64,000 bases of DNA, taken from contig JAFTWX010000101.1 in NCBI GenBank assembly GCA_017465095.1, forward strand, positions 1-64,000, in the 5' to 3' direction. The notes below the pieces were generated by a model. That model was given only the letters and a program-made list of their open reading frames with translations, did not search any database and was not told the DNA's origin. The position numbers and the translations under genes were made by a program. The DNA is from Lachnospiraceae bacterium. Its GTDB lineage: Bacteria > Bacillota > Clostridia > Lachnospirales > Lachnospiraceae. This document shows, one piece after another, positions 17,746 through 26,086 of the stretch. Position 1 is the stretch's first letter. Every line of letters starts with the position of its first letter.

Positions 17746-18771
17746 ATGGTCAGTGTAATTGTACCGGTTTATAAGAGTGAGCAGACGCTGACACGCTGTG
17801 TGGACAGTCTGCTTGCGCAGGATTATGAAGATATCGAAATATTATTGATTGTGGACGGGCCGCCGGACGGTTCCGGGATTCTGGCGGATGAGCTTGCAAA
17901 GAAAGATCGCCGTATCCGTGTGATTAACCAGGTGAACCAAGGGGTGTCCAAAGCGCGGAATCGCGGAATTACAGAGGCACGCGGCGAGTATATCCGGTTC
18001 CTTGACAGTGATGATTACGTCGGTGAGCATTCCATCTCGCCGATGGTGAAGCAGATGGAGCAGGACGGAAGCGATATGGTGATTGCAGGATATGATCACC
18101 TTTATTTTGGAAGCAGAATTCCGAAAATTCCTCCGGTCAGCGGATATTTTTCCATGGAAAAAGCGGAAACACAGGATGTCCTCTGTCGTCTTTACGAAGC
18201 AGGGTTTTTGAATATGCCGTGGAACAAGCTGTTTCGCCGGGAGAAGATTGCGGCGCAGTTTCCGACGGATCGCACACTGGGAGAGGATTTGCTGTTTAAC
18301 ATGGAGTATATTTCAAAGCTCTCCGGCTTTTCCGTGGTAACGGACAGTGTGTGTATGTACATACAGGATGACCGGGGAACGACTCTTTCTACGAAAAAGA
18401 GAAATGACAAGATTGAGACAGCCCTTTATCTGTATCGGAAATCAAAGGAATTCTTTGTGGGTCTGGGTGTGGAAAAAGGCGAAAAACTGGCGTTTTTGGA
18501 TACCAAGGTGATTACGACCTTTTTGGATGAGGTGGAAATGACCGGATTTTCGGACGCAGGCACAGGGGAAAGGAAGCAGGAGATTCAAAGCTTTGCCGAT
18601 GCAACCGCTGAATTTTTGCACGGGGACGAGCCGAGAATCATCCGTTTGACTAAGCTTGATTATAAGATCATATATTTCTTTTTAAAGAGAAAAAGCATTT
18701 CCATAACGATGCTTCTGGTTTGGCTTCGCACGATTGTTGTAAAACTTGTGAGAAAAGGGAGAAGAGGATGA
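17746..18771 (+). CDS. GT2 family glycosyltransferase
   Basis: A 341-residue inverting glycosyltransferase with the GT-A fold. The N-terminus VSVIVPVYKSEQTLTRCVDS is typical, VDGPPDGSG forms the nucleotide-binding part and RFLDSDDYV near residue 85 gives the metal-binding DxD-type motif. The C-terminal third is basic with a hydrophobic helix and probably lies on the membrane. It is the first of three consecutive GT2 genes with start/stop overlaps, so the products are probably made together and act in sequence on one glycan. Donor and acceptor cannot be read from the sequence. Confidence 0.88.
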   Translation: MVSVIVPVYKSEQTLTRCVDSLLAQDYEDIEILLIVDGPPDGSGILADELAKKDRRIRVINQVNQGVSKARNRGITEARGEYIRFLDSDDYVGEHSISPMVKQMEQDGSDMVIAGYDHLYFGSRIPKIPPVSGYFSMEKAETQDVLCRLYEAGFLNMPWNKLFRREKIAAQFPTDRTLGEDLLFNMEYISKLSGFSVVTDSVCMYIQDDRGTTLSTKKRNDKIETALYLYRKSKEFFVGLGVEKGEKLAFLDTKVITTFLDEVEMTGFSDAGTGERKQEIQSFADATAEFLHGDEPRIIRLTKLDYKIIYFFLKRKSISITMLLVWLRTIVVKLVRKGRRG

Positions 18772-19790
18772 AACCACTCATTTCCGTAATTATTCCGGTG
18801 TACGGGGTGGAGCCCTATCTGCGCAGAGCCGTAGATTCGGTGCTCAGACAGACGTACTCCAATCTGGAGATTATATTGGTTGATGACGGTTCGCCGGACG
18901 GGTGTCCGGCTATTTGTGATGCCTATGCGGCGAAAGAGGCGAGAGTGCGTGTGATTCACAAGGAAAACGGCGGACTTTCCAATGCGCGAAATGCAGGACT
19001 GGACGTGGCCGGCGGCGATTATATTGCCTTTCTCGACAGTGACGATTACTACGCCCCGTTTTTTATCGAGGTGCTTTACAAAGAGCTTCTTAAAAACGAT
19101 GCCCAGGTTGCGCTCTGTCCCTATGAAGTGACGGACGCCATGGAACCTTCACAGGGGCCGGATTTTGCCGCAAGGAAAAAACAGTATGCAGATGGAGAAG
19201 TGGACTGCCCGGTTTATGACCGCGGTCAGATGCTTTTAAACCAGTACGATGCCCTTTGCGGCGATGCAACGTACTTTATTGTTGCATGGAACAAACTTTA
19301 CAAAGCATCTCTCTGGAAAGGGGTCCGCTATCCGAAAGGGAAGATTCATGAGGATGAGGCGACGACCTACCGGATTTTTGATAAAGTGCAGAGAGGTGTG
19401 TATGTAAAGCTTCCGATGTACGCGTACTTCAGTGCGCCGGAAAGCATTACCCGTGCACGATTTTCTGTGAAACGTCTGGAGTGGTTTGACGCGCTGGATG
19501 ACCGTATTACCTTTTTTGAGGAAAAAGAAGAAATGTCTGCTTTGACGGCGGCGGTGCGCGCCAGGGCGGATGCGGCGATACGGTACTATTATCCGCTTGT
19601 GAGGGAATGTCCCGGCGAGCGGAAAGAGAAAAAGAGACTGAAAAAATATGTAAAAACGGCGCTTGAGATGGACCGGAGCGGTGAAAAACCGAAAAAAGGA
19701 TTTCTCGGTTTTGTAAAAAGAACGGGGTATCATCTGTTTCTTGCGGCGCCGGGAATATATTCCGTGATGACGAAAGTGGGGAGAGAGTAA
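18768..19790 (+). CDS. GT2 family glycosyltransferase
   Basis: A 340-residue GT2 enzyme starting MKPLISVIIPVYGVEPYL, with VDDGSPDGCP near residue 38 and AFLDSDDYYAP near residue 87. ATG 18768 overlaps the previous stop by 4 bases (ATGA) behind GAAGAGG, which decides the start over an in-frame upstream codon at 18720. About one third of the protein after residue 110 is specific, with KIHEDEATTYRI corresponding to the catalytic-base region of this subgroup (the ED pair). It is closely related to the following gene in its first 100 residues. Confidence 0.88.
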   Translation: MKPLISVIIPVYGVEPYLRRAVDSVLRQTYSNLEIILVDDGSPDGCPAICDAYAAKEARVRVIHKENGGLSNARNAGLDVAGGDYIAFLDSDDYYAPFFIEVLYKELLKNDAQVALCPYEVTDAMEPSQGPDFAARKKQYADGEVDCPVYDRGQMLLNQYDALCGDATYFIVAWNKLYKASLWKGVRYPKGKIHEDEATTYRIFDKVQRGVYVKLPMYAYFSAPESITRARFSVKRLEWFDALDDRITFFEEKEEMSALTAAVRARADAAIRYYYPLVRECPGERKEKKRLKKYVKTALEMDRSGEKPKKGFLGFVKRTGYHLFLAAPGIYSVMTKVGRE

Positions 19791-20821
19791 TGCCGAAGGT
19801 TAGCATAGTAATCCCGGTTTATAATATGGAAAAGCTTTTGGACCGGTGCATGGAAAGTGTGCTGGCGCAGACACTCGAGGATGTGGAGATTCTGTTGGTG
19901 GATGACGGAAGTACGGATACATCCCCTGCGTTGTGTGATGATTATGCGAAGAAGGATGGCCGTGTCAGGGTGATTCACAAAGAAAACGGCGGGCTTACTT
20001 CTGCGTGGAAAAAAGGTTCGGAGGAAGCAAAGGGCGAGTATATCGGATACGTGGACAGCGACGATTTCATAGATGCCGACATGTATGAGCGGATGTATGA
20101 GAGAGCTGCAGCTACCGATGCGGATATTGTCTGCTGCGGACTGATTCATTGGTATGAAAGTGATCCGGAGCGCAACTGGTCGGAGCAGATGGAGTTTCCG
20201 ACGGACAGTCTGAAGAAAAGTGAACTCAGCGAGATATTGTATCCGTCGCTGATCAATGACGGAAGCTTCATGGGAAGACATTTGCAGCCGAACCGCGTGA
20301 CAAAAATTGTCCGGAGCAGTCTGGTAAAGAAAAACTTAAATCAGTGCAGCGATGCGGTCAGTATCGGAGAGGATTATCAGTTTTCTCTTTGTATGTTTCT
20401 GGATGCGGAGCGCGTGGAGATTATCCGCGACTATTTTCCGTACTATTATTATATAAACACTGCGTCCATGACCGGAAGACATGACAAAAAATATCCGGAC
20501 AAAATACGTATTATGAGAGAGAACCTTTGCCGGATTTCCGATGAAAAGAAGGTTTTTGATTTGAAACCGCAGATTTGGAATGATTATATGGGCCTGCTGG
20601 TGCTTCACACCAAGGCTGCTGTCTATAAACAAAAAAATGTGCCTTACAGTGAAATTCGAAAGGAATTAAAGGAAGTACTTTCCCGTCCGGATGTCCGTGA
20701 GGCGCTTAAGATGTATCATATGCCGCTTTTGACATGGGCGGAAAAACTGTATTTGTTTTTTATGAAGCATCATATGTATCTTGCGATTTATGTGGCAGTC
20801 CGATTATATTTCAGAAAATAA
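19790..20821 (+). CDS. GT2 family glycosyltransferase
   Basis: A 343-residue GT2 enzyme beginning MPKVSIVIPVYNMEKLLDRC, with VDDGSTDTSPALCDDYAKKD and the DxD-type segment GYVDSDDFID near residue 85. SIGEDYQFSLCMF near residue 192 is the subgroup's catalytic-base region. The start overlaps the previous stop by one base (TAATG), so translation is coupled. The C-terminus ends in an amphipathic or membrane-associated helix (LTWAEKLYLFFMKHHMYLAIYVAVRLYF). It precedes a GT39-like gene by 46 bases within the same transcript. Confidence 0.88.
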   Translation: MPKVSIVIPVYNMEKLLDRCMESVLAQTLEDVEILLVDDGSTDTSPALCDDYAKKDGRVRVIHKENGGLTSAWKKGSEEAKGEYIGYVDSDDFIDADMYERMYERAAATDADIVCCGLIHWYESDPERNWSEQMEFPTDSLKKSELSEILYPSLINDGSFMGRHLQPNRVTKIVRSSLVKKNLNQCSDAVSIGEDYQFSLCMFLDAERVEIIRDYFPYYYYINTASMTGRHDKKYPDKIRIMRENLCRISDEKKVFDLKPQIWNDYMGLLVLHTKAAVYKQKNVPYSEIRKELKEVLSRPDVREALKMYHMPLLTWAEKLYLFFMKHHMYLAIYVAVRLYFRK

Positions 20822-20867
20822 TCGCAAGGGAAATGCAGGGAAATGAAAAGTAACCCGGAGGTAACAA

Positions 20868-22346
20868 ATGGAAAAAAGAATGAAATATATATATCCGGTT
20901 TGTTTTGTGCTGATCATTGCAGTGATTGCTTTTTTGGCTTTTTATAAGTTGGATGTGAAATATGTGGATCCGTGGGATGAGGCCAGACATGGCGTCAATG
21001 CGTATGAGATGGCAAACGGAGGCAGTTTGTTTCAGAATACCTATTTGAGACAGGCGGATTATTACAACTTGAAACCGCCGCTCTCCATGTGGTGCATTAT
21101 GCTTGGAATGGCGGTGTTCGGAAACGGCGTTTTTGCCCTGCGTTTTTATTCGGCTCTTTGCTATGTGATTCTTGCGATTGCAGCCGGACTTTGGCTGCGC
21201 AGATACGGAAGGCTGGAATCCCTTTTGGGTATGGCATTTCTTGCAGTGAATACCACGGCGTTTCAGGCACATATGATCCGGGCGGGGGATGCGGACAGTC
21301 TGTTCGTGCTTTTGTTTACTTTGGCGATGCTTTGTATGATGCGCATTCCGGAAAAGAAATATTATCTGTATTTGTGCGGACTGTTTTTTGCACTTGCATT
21401 TTTGACAAAGAGCTACCATGCGGGAATGATTGCTGCCGTCGGTGGGTTGTATCTGGTTTTGACGGGGCAGATAAAAAAGCTCAGTGTGAAAAACTGGTTG
21501 CTGTTTCTTGTTTCCATTGTTGTTCCGATTTCGCTGTGGGCAGTTCCGAGAGCCATGGTGGACGGAACGGTGTTTTTTCAAAAAATGTGGGAGACCGACG
21601 TGCTCGGAAGAACCGACGGAACATTACAAAATAACATTGCGCCGTTTACCTATTATCTGGATTATTACCTCGGTGCAGCGTCCGGAAAGGTGACACCGTA
21701 CCTGTGTGCGTTTGTTGTTTGTCTGTTGGGTGTATTTCTGGCAAACAAGCATTTTGCATGGGAAAAACGGGAAGCCTACATCGGGTGGGCTCTTTGGATT
21801 TTGGTTCCGTTTCTCGGTTTTTCGATGGTGCAGAATAAACTGCTTTGGTACATGTATCCGGTGCTGATTCCGGTTCTGCTCGCGGCCGGTGTTTTTTCGG
21901 CAAGAATTTTGAAATCAGAAAATCTGTTGACGGCGATGAAGGTGGTTTTCGGAGCAGCAGTTGCCGTGATTTTACTATATTATATAAACGACGTTGTCGG
22001 CATCATCCGGTCCCAGGGATCGAATGAGTTCCAGCAGCTTGTGCGCACGGTGGCCGAAGATGACGCCAATAAAGGATGTCGCGTATACGTGGATTACAAT
22101 CTGACGGAGGACGGAAAAATTAACTCCGACTGGAGCCAGCAGGATGTGTTTGTCGCCGAGGCTTACGGAGATTTTGAATGTGTAAACGGCGGACATTTCG
22201 GGCTGAAGCTTCAGAGCACCTACCTGGGTGAGAAGGGACTTTTGTTTGCCGGACGTGACGTAAGCGGGGAATACGAAGCTTTGTATGATGATTTTGAGGT
22301 GGTTGCGGAAAGTGAAAACTACCGTGTATATGCAATCACATATTAA
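20868..22346 (+). CDS. GT39/ArnT-like membrane glycosyltransferase
   Basis: A 492-residue polytopic enzyme of the PMT/ArnT superfamily, which moves a sugar from a polyprenyl-phosphate donor to an acceptor outside the membrane. After the first helix (residues 7-26) it has DPWDEARHGVNAYEM at 34-48, the acidic loop motif expected of the catalytic site. Around ten more helices follow and then a soluble C-terminal domain of about 110 residues. A strong site (CCCGGAGGTAAC) precedes the start. It closes the operon that begins at leuA or 15011. The donor may be made by a polyprenyl-phosphate GT2 such as the gene at 41446. Confidence 0.83.
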   Translation: MEKRMKYIYPVCFVLIIAVIAFLAFYKLDVKYVDPWDEARHGVNAYEMANGGSLFQNTYLRQADYYNLKPPLSMWCIMLGMAVFGNGVFALRFYSALCYVILAIAAGLWLRRYGRLESLLGMAFLAVNTTAFQAHMIRAGDADSLFVLLFTLAMLCMMRIPEKKYYLYLCGLFFALAFLTKSYHAGMIAAVGGLYLVLTGQIKKLSVKNWLLFLVSIVVPISLWAVPRAMVDGTVFFQKMWETDVLGRTDGTLQNNIAPFTYYLDYYLGAASGKVTPYLCAFVVCLLGVFLANKHFAWEKREAYIGWALWILVPFLGFSMVQNKLLWYMYPVLIPVLLAAGVFSARILKSENLLTAMKVVFGAAVAVILLYYINDVVGIIRSQGSNEFQQLVRTVAEDDANKGCRVYVDYNLTEDGKINSDWSQQDVFVAEAYGDFECVNGGHFGLKLQSTYLGEKGLLFAGRDVSGEYEALYDDFEVVAESENYRVYAITY

Positions 22347-22349
22347 GTG

Positions 22350-22378
22350 TCGACAAAAAGAAACCTTTGTGGTAAAAT
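22350..22378 (+). promoter_or_regulatory. Promoter of the DUF3048 lipoprotein gene, overlapping TGTCGACA
   Basis: TCGACA at 22350-22355 and TAAAAT at 22373-22378 are spaced by 17 bases. The -35 hexamer is part of the palindrome TGTCGACA (22348-22355) followed by AAAA, which contains the core of a Spo0A box. Confidence 0.6.
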
Positions 22379-22438
22379 AGTCGGGATGTATTTTTGCATC
22401 TGATTTTGTGAGTAGAGAAAAAACGAAGGTGAAAACAT

Positions 22439-23611
22439 ATGAAGAAACTTAGTGTATTATTATTGACAGCGTTGTCTGTCGCCTGTATCCTGACCGGATG
22501 CGGAAAGCCGGAGGAGACGCCGGAAGAAGCGCCGGTTGTAGAGGAGATTGTGACAGAAGAAGAATCGACTGCGGAGGAACCTGCGATTGAAGAGCAGCCG
22601 GAAGTTGTTCCGGATGATGAGATTCCGGAAGGAAAAATGAGAAGTTCCCTGACCGGTGAAATTATCAGTAAGAAACTTTGGAAACGTCGCCCGGTAGCTA
22701 TTATGCTTCCATCGGACAAAGCAGCACAGCCACAGTATGGTATCGGCGAAGCCGGCGTTTTGTACGAGTGTATGGAAGAGGGAGATATGTCCCGTCAGAT
22801 GGCTGTCATCGAAGATTGGCATAAAATCGAAGTGCTCGGAAACGTGCGCAGTTGCCGTGACTATTATGTATATTGGGCTTTGGAATGGGATCCGATTCTC
22901 GTTCATTTCGGAGGACCTTACTATCTTGCGGAAGTGACCAACCGCCCGGATGTTTATAACATTACCGGATGTGCAGTTAACTCCACATCCACAGCGCCGG
23001 GGTGCAACGGATTTTACCGTACCACAGACAAGGTAGTTCCTCACAATGCGTACACAAGCGGCGAAAAACTGAAAGAGCAGTGTAAAGAGCTCGGTTACAG
23101 TTTAAAACATGATTTCGACAAATTCCGTGCGGAGCATTTTATTTATGCGACGGACAAGGAGAACACACTTGCAAGTGAAAAGGGCAGCTTTGATGCCAAG
23201 GAAATCAGTCTTGCAGATGCGTTCCCGTACACAAAGTCTTCTCTGACTTACGACGAAGACTCCGGTCTTTACAAAAAAGACCTGTATGAGAAACCGCAGT
23301 GTGACGGAACAACAGGAAAACAGCTTACATTCAAAAACGTTGTAATCCAGTTTACACATTACGAAGTGAGAGATGCGAAAGGATATCTTTCTTTCCGTTG
23401 CCATGACGATACTCAGGACGGATATTACATCACAAACGGAAAAGCGATCCATATGAGATGGGTAAAAACATCGGATTATGCACCGACAAAATATTACAAT
23501 GACGATCTTGTTCAGATTCCGTTCAACGTAGGTAAGACATTTATCGCCGTTGTTCAGAATGACCGTTCGGTAACTATCGACGGAGTAGAGTATAAGTCTC
23601 TTGTACAGTAA
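22439..23611 (+). CDS. DUF3048 (YerB-type) surface lipoprotein
   Basis: A 390-residue exported lipoprotein. The signal peptide ends in the lipobox LTGC with the modified Cys at residue 21, followed by an acidic, Pro/Glu-rich linker to about residue 65. The rest is the DUF3048 domain: RRPVAIMLPSDKAAQPQYGIGEAGVLYE, the GNVRSCRDYYVYWA segment and a C-terminal half with RWVKTSDYAPTKYY. B. subtilis YerB is the best known relative; its function is not established. It has its own promoter and terminator. It is not a glycan enzyme by sequence. Confidence 0.87.
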   Translation: MKKLSVLLLTALSVACILTGCGKPEETPEEAPVVEEIVTEEESTAEEPAIEEQPEVVPDDEIPEGKMRSSLTGEIISKKLWKRRPVAIMLPSDKAAQPQYGIGEAGVLYECMEEGDMSRQMAVIEDWHKIEVLGNVRSCRDYYVYWALEWDPILVHFGGPYYLAEVTNRPDVYNITGCAVNSTSTAPGCNGFYRTTDKVVPHNAYTSGEKLKEQCKELGYSLKHDFDKFRAEHFIYATDKENTLASEKGSFDAKEISLADAFPYTKSSLTYDEDSGLYKKDLYEKPQCDGTTGKQLTFKNVVIQFTHYEVRDAKGYLSFRCHDDTQDGYYITNGKAIHMRWVKTSDYAPTKYYNDDLVQIPFNVGKTFIAVVQNDRSVTIDGVEYKSLVQ

Positions 23612-23622
23612 AATGATTGCAG

Positions 23623-23648
23623 GCGCCGGAAAATTTTCCGGCGCTTTT
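23623..23648 (+). terminator. Intrinsic terminator after the DUF3048 gene
   Basis: GCGCCGGAAAA (23623-23633) and TTTTCCGGCGC (23634-23644) form a perfect inverted repeat with no separate loop, followed by TTTT. It begins 11 bases after the stop codon and, being palindromic, could also work on the minus strand. Confidence 0.88.
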
Positions 23649-23655
23649 GATTTGC

Positions 23656-23702
23656 CTGTGGGGTTTCAGTGCCGTTGTGTTGCTGTGGGGTTTCGGTGCC
23701 GT
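23656..23702. repeat. Two direct copies of a 20-bp sequence
   Basis: CTGTGGGGTTTCAGTGCCGT at 23656-23675 recurs at 23683-23702 with one mismatch (A to G), period 27. The second copy runs into the left terminal repeat of the 169-bp element that starts at 23701. Confidence 0.75.
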
Positions 23703-23869
23703 GGGTATATAGAGAAAAATGATGCAAAAATGCCCATGAAATCAGGCATTTTGGCGGAATTTTGTTTGTGATTTGGTTTGTTTGGACATATATGAAAAAA
23801 AGTATAAAAAGAGCCCAAGATATGGTAAAATCTTGGGCAATTTTTTGCGATTATTTGATATATACCCAC
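23701..23869 (-). repeat. 169-bp non-coding repeat with terminal inverted repeats, copy A
   Basis: GTGGGTATATA at 23701-23711 and TATATACCCAC at 23859-23869 are perfect inverted repeats. Inside is the hairpin GCCCAAGAT/ATCTTGGGC (23813-23838). Read on the minus strand, its features (hairpin, CATATATGTCCAAAC, TGGGCATTTT, end repeat) occur in the same order and at nearly the same offsets as in the copy at 42474-42645. By hand alignment, 32 of the first 40 bases match. No open frame of credible length lies in it. Confidence 0.72.
23813..23838. terminator. Hairpin inside repeat copy A, terminator-like on both strands
   Basis: GCCCAAGAT (23813-23821) pairs with ATCTTGGGC (23830-23838) around an eight-base loop. 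On the plus strand AATTTTTT follows; on the minus strand TCTTTTT follows. It lies between two converging genes and could stop transcription from either. Confidence 0.6.
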
Positions 23870-23901
23870 AGCGCCGAAAATAAGCATTCCGCGAAAAAAC
23901 T

Positions 23902-24684
23902 TTATTCATCCTCTCCGGCCACGTGTTTCGGAATACCGTTCCAGTCGGCGGCGATGTCCGTGAAGGAAGAAAAGTAGCTGCCGATAATTTTGTCCGTGTT
24001 TGCGAGACACATCAAATCTAAGAGAGCATCTTTGATACCGCTCACACTGTCGCGGGAAAGATCTCTTGTCTCGTTGGAGATGATGCGGTCCGGAAAGAGA
24101 CGGCGGAGATTTGCCTCCTCGGAAAGGTCGTCCGTCGCAAGATAAAATTTAGTATCCGGAAATTGGGCAATTTCCTTTTGCATGGAATCGACAAACGCCT
24201 GGGTGGAACTCTTTCCTATGGCCGGCTTGTTGTCGGTTCTGCGAATATGAACGCCCACATTGTGGGAACCATAAGCAGAGGTCAGAGCCTTAATGCGTCC
24301 GGCGATTTCTTCGGTCGGCACAAAGGCGGAATAATCATGGCACGGGAAGAAATGTTCCTCCGTTGCGATGTAGAGCGGGCAGTTTAAGGTTTTGACAAAA
24401 TCTTCTTTCAGACCGTTTTCATCGCGGCTCGCGCGTATCTCATCATTTTTGAGACGGCGGCGGGTAAACTGATAAAACAGTTTGACCGGATTCCATTTCG
24501 TGTGAATGTTCATCACGGAGAAGGCATCGGTCTTTTCAAACAGTTCTTCAAAGGGACAGCCCAGCTCCGGGTTGACGTTCCAGATGACTTTCAGTTTTTT
24601 GCCCTGTCTGCGGGCCAGTACCAGAGCGGAATTTATGGCACGTATTCTATTGCACAAACCACCCATCGGTTGTATTATTAACAT
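23902..24684 (-). CDS. Fucosyltransferase-superfamily (GT11/GT23/O-FucT-like) protein
   Basis: A 260-residue protein with the N-terminal motif GGLCNRIRAINSA (residues 8-20), the peptide HIRRTDN at 146-152, FYLATDD near 177 and a late segment DLMCLANTDKIIGSYFSSFTDIA. Together these are the conserved regions of the alpha-1,2/alpha-1,6 and protein O-fucosyltransferase superfamily (HxRRxD binds GDP-fucose). Start ATG at 24684 is preceded by AGGACA. It is convergent with the DUF3048 gene and divergent from the GT4 gene at 24776. GDP-fucose synthesis genes are not in the window. Donor identity is therefore inferred from the family. Confidence 0.72.
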   Translation of the reverse strand: MLIIQPMGGLCNRIRAINSALVLARRQGKKLKVIWNVNPELGCPFEELFEKTDAFSVMNIHTKWNPVKLFYQFTRRRLKNDEIRASRDENGLKEDFVKTLNCPLYIATEEHFFPCHDYSAFVPTEEIAGRIKALTSAYGSHNVGVHIRRTDNKPAIGKSSTQAFVDSMQKEIAQFPDTKFYLATDDLSEEANLRRLFPDRIISNETRDLSRDSVSGIKDALLDLMCLANTDKIIGSYFSSFTDIAADWNGIPKHVAGEDE

Positions 24685-24775
24685 AGTGTGTCCTGCTTTC
24701 GTTTTGTATTTTGCGCGACATACGCAACACTCTTTTAACAGTATAGCAAATTAATGATAAAAGTGGGAGATTTTT

Positions 24776-26011
24776 ATGAAAATCGTACAGATAAATACCT
24801 TTTGCGGTGTGGGAAGTGTCGGAAGAATTTGTGTGGATCTTTACGACGTGCTGGAGCGGGAAGGACATGAGCCTTACATCGCCATCGGAAGAGGCAAATT
24901 GCCGGAGCATATCCGCGGGTTTAAAAACGGAAATCTGTGGGATTTCGGATGGCATGTGATGAAAAACTTTTTTCAGGGAAAAGCGGGATTCGGCTCTGCA
25001 AAGACGACCAAAAAGTTGATTGCATGGCTGGAGACGGTGAGGCCGGATGTTATCCATCTTCACAATATTCACGGATTTTATCTCCAGACGGAGCTGTTGT
25101 TTGATTATTTGAAGAAATCGGGCGCAGCGGTGATTTGGACCCTCCATGATTGCTGGACATTCACCGGACACTGCGCATACTTCGATTATATCGGTTGTGA
25201 CAAATGGCAGCGAGGCTGTGAAAAATGTAAGGTGCATGCGAGCGCCTACCCGTATGCGTTATTTAAGGACAATACCAAATGGAACTATGCGGCCAAGAAA
25301 GAGGCCTATACGGGTGTTCCGAATCTGACTGTCGTGACGCCGAGTCGCTGGCTGGCCGATATGGTAAAGAAGTCTTATTTAAAGGATTACCCGGTGGAGG
25401 TCATACCGAACGGCATCAACCTGGATGTGTTCTGTCCGGAAGAGACGGTGGAGGCAAGCCAGACAGAATCGGTCCATGGCGGGGAAAAAGCAAGCGGGCA
25501 GTACAATATTCTCGGGGTGGCCAACATTTGGGAGGAGCGCAAAGGCCTCGTTTATTTTGAACAGCTGGCAGAAAAAATGCCGGAAGGATATGTAATCCGG
25601 CTGGTTGGCGTCAATGACCGACAGGAAAAACAGCTTCGAAAGAAATTCCCGGACGGAAAGATTGTGCCGATCAAGCGGACAAAAAATGTACAGCAGCTGG
25701 CACAGCTTTACAGGGAAGCGGATGTCTACGTCAATGCCACCATGGAGGACAATTTTCCGACGACCAACCTGGAGGCTCTGGCCTGCGGAACGCCGGTAGT
25801 TACATTCAAAACCGGAGGAAGTCCGGAGTCCCTGGATGAGAAATGCGGTATCGTCGTGCCGAAGGGAGATGTGGATGCGCTTCTGATGGCGGTGCGCAAA
25901 GTGTGCGAAGAGAAGCCTTTTGCAAGAAAGGATTGCAGACAAAAGGCACTTGCATACGGAAGAAATGAAAGATATATGCAATACATTTCACTTTACGAAA
26001 GCGTATTATAG
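24776..26011 (+). CDS. GT4 family glycosyltransferase
   Basis: A 411-residue retaining GT-B enzyme. Residues 80-130 (RPDVIHLHNIHGFY, WTLHDCWTFTGHCAYF, then Cys-rich GCDKWQRGCEKC) are typical of the WcaC-like GT4 subgroup. The C-terminal Rossmann domain shows GVANIWEERKGL near residue 245, VNATMEDNFPTTNLEALACGTPVV near 321 (the E-x7-E donor-binding region) and GGSPES. It starts behind GTGGGAG, divergently from the fucosyltransferase-like gene. It is separated from the next GT2 gene by 75 bases carrying a promoter. Confidence 0.9.
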   Translation: MKIVQINTFCGVGSVGRICVDLYDVLEREGHEPYIAIGRGKLPEHIRGFKNGNLWDFGWHVMKNFFQGKAGFGSAKTTKKLIAWLETVRPDVIHLHNIHGFYLQTELLFDYLKKSGAAVIWTLHDCWTFTGHCAYFDYIGCDKWQRGCEKCKVHASAYPYALFKDNTKWNYAAKKEAYTGVPNLTVVTPSRWLADMVKKSYLKDYPVEVIPNGINLDVFCPEETVEASQTESVHGGEKASGQYNILGVANIWEERKGLVYFEQLAEKMPEGYVIRLVGVNDRQEKQLRKKFPDGKIVPIKRTKNVQQLAQLYREADVYVNATMEDNFPTTNLEALACGTPVVTFKTGGSPESLDEKCGIVVPKGDVDALLMAVRKVCEEKPFARKDCRQKALAYGRNERYMQYISLYESVL

Positions 26012-26023
26012 AAAACACCTGTT

Positions 26024-26052
26024 TTGCATTCATGACAGTTTTGTTGTATACT
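26024..26052 (+). promoter_or_regulatory. Promoter for the 26087-33369 operon
   Basis: TTGCAT at 26024-26029 and TATACT at 26047-26052 are spaced by 17 bases, 35 bases before the GT2 start codon. Confidence 0.65.
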
Positions 26053-26086
26053 ATACCTACGCTAAAATTCAGATGGAGAAAAAATA

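Noticed and set aside
17746..20821. Recent triplication of GT2 genes
   Set aside because: The three proteins agree mainly in the common GT2 N-terminal core; the rest differs, so recent duplication is not supported.
23701..23869. CRISPR or REP-type array
   Set aside because: There are only two distant copies in the window and no regular spacers, so an array does not fit; a dispersed element does.
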